Of a DNA stretch of 39,238 nucleotides, positions 7,574-15,698 are shown piece by piece. Position 1 is the stretch's first letter. Each line of letters starts with the position of its first letter. The DNA is from Actinomycetes bacterium. GTDB taxonomy: Bacteria > Actinomycetota > Acidimicrobiia > Acidimicrobiales > JAKAVM01. The stretch spans positions 1 to 39,238 of the forward strand of contig JAKAWH010000015.1 of NCBI GenBank assembly GCA_021817065.1, in the 5' to 3' direction. The notes under the pieces were generated by a model, which was not told the origin of the DNA, searched no databases, and saw only the letters and a program-made list of their open reading frames with translations. A program made the position numbers and the translations under genes.

Positions 7574-8834
7574 GGGCGGCCACGTTGGAGCTCTCGACGA
7601 ACTGGAGGAACCGGTTCACCGTGCGGATGGCGTACGAGCATCGCACGGTGGGGAATATCTCGAATGCGTGCTGGGTGAAGGGGAGCTCGACGTAGCCGAC
7701 CGGGTTGGTGGAGGTGGCCCGCAGCTTCTCCACGAAGCGGCGCGGCTCGGCGACCGGCACCAGGGTGTCGTTGCGACCGGCGATAGCCAGGAAGGGCGGT
7801 GCACCCGGGTGGGCCCGCCAGTACGGCGAGGCCCCCTCGAAGGCAGCGCGGTTGTCGGCGAGCTTGGACTTGAATACGGCGCGCTCCAGGAAGGCGGTGA
7901 ATCGCCTGTCGAATGCTCCGCCGTCGTTGGTGAAGTCGTATACGCCGTAGAAAGGAAGGCATCCCGCAACAGTGGTGTCGACCGCCTCGAAACCGGGTTG
8001 GAACTCGGGGTCACCGGCAGTGAGGGCCACCCATGCCGCCAGGTGCCCGCCGGCAGAACCTCCCGACACGATAATCCGGCTCGGGTCGCCCCCATAGGAG
8101 GCGATGTTCTCCTTGACCCAGGACAGTGCTCGCTTGCAGTCGATCCCCAGATCCGGCCAGGTCGCCCGGGGGCTCAGCCGGTAATTGGCGGTGACGCAGA
8201 CCCATCCTGACCGTGCCAGGTGGTGCATCATCGGCCGTCCCTGTTCCCGCTTGTCGCCGATGACCCACCCCCCGCCGTGGATGTAGAGGAGGACCGGGGC
8301 GCCGCCGGGGCCGGACCCGGCAGGAGTGCCCGGTGAAGAGCTCGCGGAAGAAGCGGCCAGGGAGGCGGGGCGCGGCCGGTAGATGTCAAGGCGGTGGGGG
8401 GGGATGCCATCGCCCCAGTAGTCGACATTGCGAACTCGCTCGACCGAGCGGGGGATGGCAGTCACCGGGATGCGTGCCTCCAGAAACGGCACCGATGGCT
8501 TGCCGGCCGGGGGCATTCCCATCGATTCGAGAGCGTCCTCGATGTGTCTCCAGGAGCGCACCGACGAAAGCTCGAGGACGGCGAGGCCGACCCAGGAGGC
8601 CACCCCGAAGGCGAGACCCAGCCAGCCAGGCCAGTGGTGCAGGGCTCCACCCCAGGCCAGAAGGGCGGTGGCGACCACTTGAGCAAGCAGGTTGAAGCCA
8701 GGCAATTCGGATACCACCCACCCGGCGAAGAAGGAGGGGATGGAAGCGAGTCCCCACTTCGGTGGGTGGAGTGCGTTGAGGGTGGAGGCCAGCCAGGTGA
8801 GCGAGAGGGCCAGGAATACCCACGAAAGCGTCAC
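7566..8834 (-). CDS. Membrane-anchored alpha/beta hydrolase, HSL-type esterase
   Basis: The 422-residue protein has hydrophobic N-terminal segments (about residues 1-95, two or three membrane spans) followed by a hormone-sensitive-lipase-type alpha/beta hydrolase domain. Visible motifs: oxyanion HGGGW, nucleophile elbow GGSAGG, probable catalytic aspartate in GRNDTLVP and histidine in FTQHAFE. It should be a carboxylesterase acting at the membrane; the substrate is unknown. The GTG start is well supported by AGGAGG (complement of 8843-8848) eight bases away. It lies 49 bases downstream of one crotonase gene and overlaps the next, suggesting lipid or acyl-ester metabolism. Confidence 0.88.
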   Translation of the reverse strand: MTLSWVFLALSLTWLASTLNALHPPKWGLASIPSFFAGWVVSELPGFNLLAQVVATALLAWGGALHHWPGWLGLAFGVASWVGLAVLELSSVRSWRHIEDALESMGMPPAGKPSVPFLEARIPVTAIPRSVERVRNVDYWGDGIPPHRLDIYRPRPASLAASSASSSPGTPAGSGPGGAPVLLYIHGGGWVIGDKREQGRPMMHHLARSGWVCVTANYRLSPRATWPDLGIDCKRALSWVKENIASYGGDPSRIIVSGGSAGGHLAAWVALTAGDPEFQPGFEAVDTTVAGCLPFYGVYDFTNDGGAFDRRFTAFLERAVFKSKLADNRAAFEGASPYWRAHPGAPPFLAIAGRNDTLVPVAEPRRFVEKLRATSTNPVGYVELPFTQHAFEIFPTVRCSYAIRTVNRFLQFVESSNVAAHD

Positions 8835-8883
8835 GAAAGGTGCCTCCTGATGAAAAGGGGCCGGTCCGACTCAGGTGCGCAGG

Positions 8884-9738
8884 TCACCGAAGCCTCCATT
8901 CGCTTCGCTGCCCGCTGGCAAAAGCGCGCTGGCCTTCATCGAGAGAGCCCTGATCGGTCCCCAGCCCGACGAACGCATACCCGAGGCCGATCGCCTGGCT
9001 GCGGGAGAGCTCCCGCGCCGCCCAGAGCGCACGCAAGGTTCCCTGCACCGCCAGCGGGGGAGCTGCGGCGATCACCGACGCGGCCCAACCGGCGACCGAG
9101 GCGAGCTCGCCGGCCGGCACCACCTCCGACACCAGCCCGATCTCGCAGGCGCGGCGGGCGGACATCCGCTCGGCGGTGCCCAGCAGGCTCATCCGCATCA
9201 CCTCGCCAAAAGGCATCCGGGCGAGCATCTGGATCGGCTCGAAGGCGGCGGTCATCCCGTAGGTGACATGGGGGTCGAAGAAAGTCGCCTCCTCGGAGGC
9301 GATGATGAACTCCACCTCACCCAGCAGGTAAAAAGCTCCCCCGCACGCCATGCCGTTCACCGCGGCGATGACCGGCTTGTGGAGATCGCAACTCTTGGGG
9401 CCGATAGCGGCTCCCGGGTCGTCGAACATGAAAGGGGTGTCGCCCGTGACGCCCACGTTGACCTTGGTTCCCGCCTGGGCTTCCAGCGGATCGGCTCCCC
9501 GTCCCCCAGCTGGTGTCCCCATTGCCTCGGCCCGGTCGATTCCGGTGCAAAAGGCCTTGGTCCCCGCTCCGGTCAACACCACCACTCGGACCGAGTCGTC
9601 ATAGCGCAGCGACCTCCACAACTGTCGGAGCTCGATCTGCATGGCCGAGTTGAAGGAGTTGTGGACCTCGGGCCGGTTGAGGGTGACCCAGGCGACCCCG
9701 CCGTCCTGGCGAAAGAGAAGAGTCTCGAAGTCGCCCAT
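8884..9738 (-). CDS. Crotonase-family protein (enoyl-CoA hydratase/isomerase-like)
   Basis: From ATG 9736-9738 (MGDFETLLFRQDG) the protein has 284 residues. Crotonase features include WVTLNRPEVHNSFN, the oxyanion segment TKAFCTGIDRAEA and NGMACGGAFYLLGEVEF. An insert of about 40 residues separates the two oxyanion elements. Both catalytic glutamate positions are changed: the first lies in CGGAFYL and the second in FFDPHVTYGM, where a histidine follows DP. Standard hydratase chemistry is therefore unlikely; isomerase, thioesterase or other CoA chemistry is possible. The open frame continues to 9861, but that would run into the divergent queA. A duplicated copy of its start region lies just upstream. 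Confidence 0.85.
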   Translation of the reverse strand: MGDFETLLFRQDGGVAWVTLNRPEVHNSFNSAMQIELRQLWRSLRYDDSVRVVVLTGAGTKAFCTGIDRAEAMGTPAGGRGADPLEAQAGTKVNVGVTGDTPFMFDDPGAAIGPKSCDLHKPVIAAVNGMACGGAFYLLGEVEFIIASEEATFFDPHVTYGMTAAFEPIQMLARMPFGEVMRMSLLGTAERMSARRACEIGLVSEVVPAGELASVAGWAASVIAAAPPLAVQGTLRALWAARELSRSQAIGLGYAFVGLGTDQGSLDEGQRAFASGQRSEWRLR

Positions 9739-9788
9739 CACAGGACCCCCGAACTGCCGCTGGCCGCTGAGCCATCGAAGTCGCCCAT
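9738..9788 (-). other. Tiny ORF from a duplicated start, upstream of the crotonase gene
   Basis: A 15-base direct repeat (9725-9739 and 9775-9789) duplicates the start codon and first codons of the crotonase gene. The upstream copy opens a 16-codon ORF starting MGDFDGS, whose TGA shares its last base with the real ATG (TGATG). The starts are 50 bases apart, 2 modulo 3. This is the minus-strand version of the tiny ORFs at several plus-strand junctions. Translation is unproven. Confidence 0.5.
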
Positions 9789-9795
9789 CGACCCG

Positions 9796-9801
9796 TAGGC
9801 T
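9796..9801 (+). promoter_or_regulatory. Possible -10 element for queA
   Basis: TAGGCT lies 11 bases before the queA GTG, so the transcript would have a very short leader. The same hexamer lies 12 bases before alaS. No convincing -35 is visible. Confidence 0.35.
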
Positions 9802-9812
9802 AGCTTCGCCCC

Positions 9813-10862
9813 GTGGATAGGTACGACTACGGGCTACCCGAGTCGGCTGTCGCCCAGACACCCGTAGAGCCGCGAAGCGCCGCCCGGCTCCTGGACGCCC
9901 TCGATCCGGGAGGTGCCCTCGCCCATCGCAGCGTCGCCGACCTTCCCACCCTTCTCGGCCCGGGGGATCTCCTGGTGGTCAACGAGACCCGGGTAATCCC
10001 TGCGAGGATATTCCTGGAAAAGGAGGGCGGAGCCCGGGTCGAGCTCCTCCTTCTGGAACCCGTAGTGGGGGATCCACCAGGCCGGGTGGCAGGAAACCCG
10101 GGCCAGGCCGGAGGCTCCGGCGATGAGGTACAGGTGTGGCAGGCACTGGTCCGCCCCCTCAAGCGCTGCCCCCCGGGGACCAGGCTGTTGCGGCCCGGTT
10201 CGGCGGAGCAGGTGGCGGTGGTGGGGGAGCGCTGCGGAGACGGCTCCCGGGCGCGGGTTACTTTTTCGGGGAAGGTAAGACCGCGGGAGCTGGGGATTCT
10301 GGCCCTCCCCCCCTACATTCGTTCCGAGCTGGCCGATCCGGAGCGCTACCAGACCGTTTACGGAACCCGGGATGGGTCGGTCGCCGCACCCACTGCCGGT
10401 TTGCACTTCACACCGGACCTGCTGGAGCGCTGCCGGACGGTGGGTGCGAGTATCGCCACCGTCGACTTGGCAGTGGGGCTGGCCACGTTCAAGCCGATCA
10501 CCGCCTCCCGGCCCGAGGACCACCGCATGCATGCCGAACGCTATTCGGTGCCCGCCGCGACCCTGGAGGCGTGCAAGAGCGCGACCCGGGTGGTGGCGGT
10601 GGGGACCACCACCGTGCGAGCCCTGGAGGCAGCGGCCGCCACCGGGGAGCTGTCCGGGCAGACCAGCCTCTACATCCGGAGTGGTTACCCATTCCGGGTG
10701 GTTGACGTCCTGATGACCAATTTCCACCTGCCTCGCTCAAGCCTGCTTCTCCTGGTCGAGGCGTTCTGCGGGGAACGGTGGCGCGACATCTATCGTGTCG
10801 CACTTGACACCGGGTACCGGTTTCTCTCCTTCGGCGATGCGATGATCGTGGGGCGATCGTGA
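9813..10862 (+). CDS. queA: QueA, SAM:tRNA ribosyltransferase-isomerase
   Basis: QueA transfers and isomerises the ribosyl moiety of S-adenosylmethionine onto preQ1 in tRNA to make epoxyqueuosine. The 349-residue length is normal. Family motifs: DYGLPESAVAQTPVEPRSAARLL, GDLLVVNETRVIPARI, AAPTAGLHFT, VGTTTVRALE and TNFHLPRSSLLLLVEAF. The GTG start (MDRYDYGLP) matches the family N-terminus. It stands divergent to the minus-strand crotonase gene and is followed by tgt, which acts earlier in the same pathway. The 3' end (from 10836) is the template of a tandem duplication in the queA-tgt junction. Confidence 0.96.
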   Translation: MDRYDYGLPESAVAQTPVEPRSAARLLDALDPGGALAHRSVADLPTLLGPGDLLVVNETRVIPARIFLEKEGGARVELLLLEPVVGDPPGRVAGNPGQAGGSGDEVQVWQALVRPLKRCPPGTRLLRPGSAEQVAVVGERCGDGSRARVTFSGKVRPRELGILALPPYIRSELADPERYQTVYGTRDGSVAAPTAGLHFTPDLLERCRTVGASIATVDLAVGLATFKPITASRPEDHRMHAERYSVPAATLEACKSATRVVAVGTTTVRALEAAAATGELSGQTSLYIRSGYPFRVVDVLMTNFHLPRSSLLLLVEAFCGERWRDIYRVALDTGYRFLSFGDAMIVGRS

Positions 10863-10935
10863 GGATGGCCGATGCGATGATGGCGGGGCGATCGTGAGGA
10901 TGGCCGATGCGATGATGGTGGGGCAGTACCGGTGA
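10836..10935 (+). repeat. Tandem duplication of the queA 3' end, with two tiny coupled ORFs
   Basis: Units begin at 10836, 10871 and 10906 (period 35); the first is the queA 3' end. They create ORF 10859-10897 (MRMADAMMAGRS) and ORF 10894-10935 (MRMADAMMVGQYR). The queA stop overlaps the first GTG, the first ORF's stop overlaps the second GTG, and the second stop overlaps the tgt GTG, each as GTGA. Start spacings are 35 and 38, both 2 modulo 3. The third unit has diverged, yet the overlap with tgt is exact. Confidence 0.75.
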
Positions 10936-12053
10936 ATCGTGCTGCGACCTTCGAAGTCGGTGCGCGGTGCGGTGACGCTCGCACCGGCAGGGTTGCCACC
11001 GGGCGGGGCAGCTTCTCCACGCCGTGCTTCATGCCGGTCGGCACCCGCGCCGGGGTGCGGGCGGTGTCCACCGCCGACCTGGAGGACCTCGGTTTCGAGG
11101 TGATGCTTGCCAACACCTATCACCTGATGCTGCGCCCGGGGATGGAGACGGTGGCCCGGTTAGGGGGCATCCACGGGTTCTCCGCCTGGGACGGCCAGGT
11201 TCTCACCGACTCGGGCGGGTACCAGGTATTCTCACTCGGGGCACGATATGACGAGGAGGGGGTCGCTTTTCGCTCGGTGTACGACGGTTCCTCCCACCGG
11301 CTCACCCCCGAGGACGCAGTGGCCATCCAAGCGGGGCTGGGCTCGGACATCCAGATGGTGCTGGACGTGTGCGCCCCCCTGCCCTCGCCGGTACCGGCAC
11401 TGCGGGAGGCGATGGAACTGACCCTTCGCTGGGCGACCCGGGCAGTCGGGGCTCACCGCCTTCTGGCGAACCGTGGGGAGGTGGTGCCCGCCATCTTCGG
11501 CATCGTCCAAGGAGGCGACGACATGGAGCTGCGGACCGAGAGCGCCCGGGCCACTGCCGCGCTGGGCTTCGACGGTTACGGCATCGGAGGACTGTCGGTG
11601 GGGGAGCCCCCCGAGGTACGGAGGGAGGCGCTGGCGGCGGCCCTCGCCGAGTTGCCGGCCGATCGGCCTCGCTACCTAATGGGGGTGGGGGACCCGGCCG
11701 GCGTGGTGGAGGCGATAGCGATGGGGGTGGACATGTTCGACTGCGTGTTACCCACCCGCCTTGCCCGTCACGGCACCGCCCTCACTTCCCAGGGCAGGCT
11801 CTCCATCAAACGAGCTGCCTTTTCCAAAGATCCGGGGCCCCTGGACCCTTCCTGCTCCTGCCCTGTCTGCCACCGCTGGTCCCGGGCCTACCTCCGCCAC
11901 CTGGCCATGGTGGCTGACCCGGCAGTCCTCCGCCTTCTCTCCCTCCACAACCTGGCCTGGATATTCGGGCTTATTAGCCGGGCACGCCGGGCGGTCGAGG
12001 AGGGAAGCCTTGCGGCCCTGGCGAAGGAGGTGGGGGAGGTCTATCCGGTATAG
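10932..12053 (+). CDS. tgt: Tgt, bacterial tRNA-guanine transglycosylase
   Basis: Tgt replaces guanine 34 in the anticodon of queuosine tRNAs with preQ1. The 373-residue protein shows the substrate-binding DSGGYQVFSLG, GGLSVGEPPEV, the nucleophile region MFDCVLPTRLARHGTALT, and a zinc site CSCPVC followed by a histidine in LSLHNL. The start GTG (MNRAATFEV) was chosen because it overlaps the preceding stop as GTGA and fits the family N-terminus. Upstream are queA and two tiny coupled ORFs; yajC follows after 76 bases. Confidence 0.96.
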   Translation: MNRAATFEVGARCGDARTGRVATGRGSFSTPCFMPVGTRAGVRAVSTADLEDLGFEVMLANTYHLMLRPGMETVARLGGIHGFSAWDGQVLTDSGGYQVFSLGARYDEEGVAFRSVYDGSSHRLTPEDAVAIQAGLGSDIQMVLDVCAPLPSPVPALREAMELTLRWATRAVGAHRLLANRGEVVPAIFGIVQGGDDMELRTESARATAALGFDGYGIGGLSVGEPPEVRREALAAALAELPADRPRYLMGVGDPAGVVEAIAMGVDMFDCVLPTRLARHGTALTSQGRLSIKRAAFSKDPGPLDPSCSCPVCHRWSRAYLRHLAMVADPAVLRLLSLHNLAWIFGLISRARRAVEEGSLAALAKEVGEVYPV

Positions 12054-12111
12054 ATCCGGCCCGGCCCCCTTCGGGCGGGTGACCGTACCCGGGGTGGGAC
12101 CGAGATTGCGA

Positions 12112-12117
12112 TAACGT
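12112..12117 (+). promoter_or_regulatory. Possible -10 element for yajC-secD-secF
   Basis: TAACGT lies 12 bases before the yajC ATG, the same distance as TAGGCT before alaS. The gap after tgt (12054-12129) is GC-rich otherwise. No -35 is evident. Confidence 0.3.
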
Positions 12118-12129
12118 GACGGCCGGCCC

Positions 12130-12567
12130 ATGGACCTCCTATTCTCAGTCGCCCTTTTTGCCGCATCGTCGGCAGCCAAGCCCAGCAGCGGCTCCAGCTC
12201 CACCTTTTTCATCTTCCTGGCGTTGCTGGTGGTGGTGTTCTGGTTCGCGATCATCCGGCCCCAGAAGAGCAGGCAGCGCGCCCAGCAGCAGGCGATGTCC
12301 CAGATCGGCCCTGGCGACGAAGTGGTGACGGTGGGGGGCCTGGTGGGCACGGTGGTCGAGACCCACGACGATCGAGTGGTGCTGCTGGTCGCGCCGGGGA
12401 TTGTTCCCCAAGAGGGAGGCGCCTCCCAGCCGGTGGAGATGACCTTTCTGCGCCAGGCGATCTCCCGAAAGCTCAGTTCGGTGGCCGAGGTGGAAGGCGA
12501 TCCGGACGAGCCGGACGAGCCCGATGGCGACCCGGACAGCTCCGGTAGCCCGGATTCGGGGCAATGA
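12130..12567 (+). CDS. yajC: YajC, Sec translocase accessory subunit
   Basis: YajC is a small membrane protein associated with SecDF-YidC. The 145-residue protein has a short N-terminal stretch, one membrane span (about residues 24-44, FFIFLALLVVVFWFAIIRP) and the diagnostic RPQKSRQRAQQQAMSQIGPGD that follows it. VVTVGGLVGTVV is the conserved cytoplasmic segment. The last 30 residues form an unusually acidic tail (DEPDEPDGDPDSSGSPD). Its stop overlaps the secD ATG as ATGA, so yajC-secD-secF is a translationally coupled unit. Confidence 0.93.
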   Translation: MDLLFSVALFAASSAAKPSSGSSSTFFIFLALLVVVFWFAIIRPQKSRQRAQQQAMSQIGPGDEVVTVGGLVGTVVETHDDRVVLLVAPGIVPQEGGASQPVEMTFLRQAISRKLSSVAEVEGDPDEPDEPDGDPDSSGSPDSGQ

Positions 12568-14138
12568 GCCCTCCGCGGCGGCGCCAGCGCCCCCTGTGGG
12601 TGCCCCTTCTGGTCAGCGTGGTGGTGGTTCTCGGGATGTTCGCGGGAGTGTTCGTCGCCGGGCTGTCCCCCAAGCTCGGGCTGGACCTGGCTGGCGGGGC
12701 GTACGTTGTCTACACGCCCACTTCTCCCAAGGTTCCCCAGGACAAGATCCAGGAAGCGGCGACCATCATGGGGAGCCGGATCGGGGCCCTGGGAGTGGCT
12801 ACCCCTCAGGTCCAGGTCCAGGGCAAGGAGATCATCGTTCAGATGGCCGGGGTGAAGAACCCCCGCACCCTGGTGAACGAGATCGGCCAGACCGGCCAGG
12901 TGGAGTTCCGACCGGTGGCCTGCGCGCAGCCCTCGAGCTCGACCGGGCAGTCCAACGGCATCCCCCTGCCTCCCTTTTCGACCAAGTCCAAGGTGTCCGC
13001 CTCGTCGATCTCCCCCTCCCTTCTCAACACCATCTGCCAGAAGTCGATCTCCTCCTCCAGCCAGTCCAATGAGCTGAACGGGATCGCAAGCGAGGTTCCG
13101 TCCTCACAGCCAACGGTGGGGGGCACACCGCCTCAGTACGTGCTGTACCCGGTGCCTTCCCTAACCACCAACAAGCGGCCGTACTACCGGTACCTGCTCG
13201 GTCCTCTGGGCGCCAATGGCACGATCGTCAAGACCGCCACCGCCGGGGTTGTTCCGGGAACGCCTGGTTGGGTGGTCAACTTCACCCTCACCTCCAAGGG
13301 ATCGAAGACCTGGGACACCATCGCCCAGGCCAACTTCCATAAGCAGGTGGCCATCGCTGTCGGGGGCGAGGTGGTCTCCGCCCCGGTGATCCAGCCCGGG
13401 CAGGCATCGTTCACCAGCTTCAACGGTCAAGGGCAGATATCCGGGTCCACCGGAGCGCCCATCACCGAGAGTCAGGCAAACAGCATCGCCCTGGTCATGC
13501 GCTACGGCGCCCTCCCGGTCCAGCTCAAGCAGTTGACCGTCGAGACGGTGTCTCCCTCCCTGGGCAAGGCGTCCCTGCGGGCGGGGCTCCTCGCCGGCAT
13601 CCTCGGAATGGCCCTGGTGATGGCCTACACCATCATCTACTACCGGGCCCTCGGGATCGTGGTGGTGGCCGGGCTTGGGCTGACCGGCATCTTCCTCTGG
13701 TCGATCACCGCGCTTCTCGGGCACACCTCCGGCGAGACGCTGGACCTGTCGGGCATCACAGGGGTGATCGTTTCCATCGGGGTCACCGTAGACTCCTACA
13801 TCGTCTACTTCGAACGATTGAAGGATGACGTACGGCAGGGCAAGACCATCCGCTCCTCGGTGGACAAGGGATTCCGCCGGGCCTACCGGACCGTGATCGC
13901 CGCCGACGCGGTATCTCTGATCGGTGCAATCATCCTCTACTTCCTGGCGATCGGGCCGGTCCGGGGCTTTGCCTTCTTCCTCGGTCTCTCCACCCTGCTC
14001 GACGTGTTCGCCACCTACTTCTTCACTCGGCCGCTAGTGATCCTGCTCGGTCGCAATCCTGCCTTCACCGAGGCGCGCTGGATCGGGGTTGCCCGGGGTC
14101 TGGCACCGGAGCCCCTGGCGGCGGGGGATCCTGCATGA
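12564..14138 (+). CDS. secD: SecD, protein translocase subunit
   Basis: SecD with SecF uses the proton-motive force to help pull proteins out of the SecYEG channel. The 524-residue protein has an N-terminal membrane span (about 12-32), the signature LGLDLAGG just after it, and a large extracytoplasmic part. Five C-terminal spans carry VMAYTIIYYRALGIVVVAG and the conserved VTVDSYIVYFERLKDDVRQG. The extracytoplasmic region contains a Ser-rich insertion (around residues 115-190), common in actinobacterial SecD. Both ends overlap neighbours as ATGA. Confidence 0.96.
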   Translation: MSPPRRRQRPLWVPLLVSVVVVLGMFAGVFVAGLSPKLGLDLAGGAYVVYTPTSPKVPQDKIQEAATIMGSRIGALGVATPQVQVQGKEIIVQMAGVKNPRTLVNEIGQTGQVEFRPVACAQPSSSTGQSNGIPLPPFSTKSKVSASSISPSLLNTICQKSISSSSQSNELNGIASEVPSSQPTVGGTPPQYVLYPVPSLTTNKRPYYRYLLGPLGANGTIVKTATAGVVPGTPGWVVNFTLTSKGSKTWDTIAQANFHKQVAIAVGGEVVSAPVIQPGQASFTSFNGQGQISGSTGAPITESQANSIALVMRYGALPVQLKQLTVETVSPSLGKASLRAGLLAGILGMALVMAYTIIYYRALGIVVVAGLGLTGIFLWSITALLGHTSGETLDLSGITGVIVSIGVTVDSYIVYFERLKDDVRQGKTIRSSVDKGFRRAYRTVIAADAVSLIGAIILYFLAIGPVRGFAFFLGLSTLLDVFATYFFTRPLVILLGRNPAFTEARWIGVARGLAPEPLAAGDPA

Positions 14139-15577
14139 GTGACGTGACGTCCGAGAACGATCCGGTGGACGAGGAATCGGATGTCAACGAGCCGATCGGC
14201 ACCGAGCTGACGGATGACGGTGTCACCGTCGAGGCTGAGCCGCCGGAGGAGCGGGAGGAGACTCCCTCCCAGGATCGAGTCCGCCGTGTGCGCAAGAGCA
14301 CTGCCCGCTCGCGCCTCTACCGGGGCGAGACCGCCTTCGACTTCATCGGTCGCAAGAGGGTCTGGTTCGCATTCTCGGCGCTGGTCATCATCGCCGGGAT
14401 GTCAGGTTTGGGCTTCCGGGGCCTCAATCTCTCCATCGATTTCAAGGGAGGGGTGTCCTGGCAGGTCGCCGCCAAGAACGTCACGGTGAATCAGGCGACC
14501 AAGGCGGTCACCAAGGCTGGACTCACCAACCCCACCGTCACCATTCTCGGCGGAAAGACCATCAGTGTGGACGCCAAGGTCGCCGGCTCCCAGTCCCACC
14601 GTGACGATGTGGAGAACAGGGTGGCTGGCGCGCTGGCCGCTCTGGCCCATACCAAGGCGAACAACGTCTCGGTGAACTTCATCGGCCCCTCCTGGGGGGG
14701 CAACATCTCCTCCAAGGCGATCGAGGCTCTGATCATCTTCTTCGCCGCCATCGCTGCCTACATCTCGATACGATTCGAATGGCGAATGGCGGTTGCCGCC
14801 ATCGTGGCGGTCATCCACGACTTGGCGGTCACCGTCGGGGTCTACGCGCTGGTCGGCCTCCAGGTCACTCCCGACACGGTGATCGCGGTGCTGACCATTC
14901 TTGGTTACTCGCTATACGACACAGTGGTGGTTTTCGACCGGGTAGAGGACAATGCCAAGGGGATCGGCGCCAGCGGCCGGCTCACCTACTCGGACACGGT
15001 CAACCTCTCGATGAACCAGGTGCTCATGCGCTCGGTGAACACCTCCCTGGTGGCGATCCTGCCAATCCTCTCGGTGCTCATCCTGGGCGCCCAGGTGCTG
15101 GGGGCGGCCACCCTCCAGTACTTCGGGTTGGCACTTTTCATCGGGTTGACCTCCGGGGCGTATTCCTCGATCTTCATTGCGGCGCCCCTTCTCGCGGTGC
15201 TGAAGGAGCGGGAGACTCGTTACGCGACCATCCGCCGCAGGCTCGAAGCGCGCGGCGCCGGTCATCAGCTCCTTTCGGCGAGCGACTTCGCCCGTTTGGC
15301 GACGTCCAAGGCGCGCACGTCGGTGAAGGAGCGGGTGGCCCAGTCAGCGGGGCCGCGGCGTGCGATCGAGCCCGGTTCGGCGGCGCGGGGACGTTCCGGC
15401 GGCTCCAGCGTGACCGGGTTGCCGTCGCCAACCTCCCGCGAGCAAGAGCCGGCCGATCAGGATGGGTCGGATGAGTCACCGGCGTCCCTGGCATCGCCGT
15501 CGCTGGTCGGCGCACGTGACGCGAGAGGCGGATCCCAACTCCCTCCACGGCCCCGAAAGAAGAAGCGCCGCCGCTAG
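14135..15577 (+). CDS. secF: SecF, protein translocase subunit
   Basis: SecF partners SecD. The 480-residue protein has a long acidic N-terminal extension (about 50 residues), then the first span and the signature LSIDFKGGVSWQV. Five later spans include AVAAIVAVIHDLAVTVGVYAL and YSLYDTVVVFDRVEDNAKG, both characteristic. The last 110 residues are a hydrophilic tail, Ser/Arg-rich and ending in RKKKRRR; it is not conserved in the family and probably faces the cytoplasm. The stop codon lies inside a 12-base palindrome, GCCGCTAGCGGC (15570-15581). In many actinobacteria apt follows, but here the next gene is rel. Confidence 0.95.
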   Translation: MSDVTSENDPVDEESDVNEPIGTELTDDGVTVEAEPPEEREETPSQDRVRRVRKSTARSRLYRGETAFDFIGRKRVWFAFSALVIIAGMSGLGFRGLNLSIDFKGGVSWQVAAKNVTVNQATKAVTKAGLTNPTVTILGGKTISVDAKVAGSQSHRDDVENRVAGALAALAHTKANNVSVNFIGPSWGGNISSKAIEALIIFFAAIAAYISIRFEWRMAVAAIVAVIHDLAVTVGVYALVGLQVTPDTVIAVLTILGYSLYDTVVVFDRVEDNAKGIGASGRLTYSDTVNLSMNQVLMRSVNTSLVAILPILSVLILGAQVLGAATLQYFGLALFIGLTSGAYSSIFIAAPLLAVLKERETRYATIRRRLEARGAGHQLLSASDFARLATSKARTSVKERVAQSAGPRRAIEPGSAARGRSGGSSVTGLPSPTSREQEPADQDGSDESPASLASPSLVGARDARGGSQLPPRPRKKKRRR

Positions 15578-15698
15578 CGGCATGCACGCTCGCCATCGGG
15601 GGGAGAGCGAGCCGCCGGGATAGGGCAGTTCTACACTGGTATCTGTTGACTGTTTCCACCGCTGACGCCGTGGGCTTCGTGTTCCACATCCCGCCACA

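Noticed and set aside
15588-15612. Intrinsic terminator after secF
   Set aside because: A 6-bp stem with 13-base loop exists, but with no T-run; not strong enough to list.
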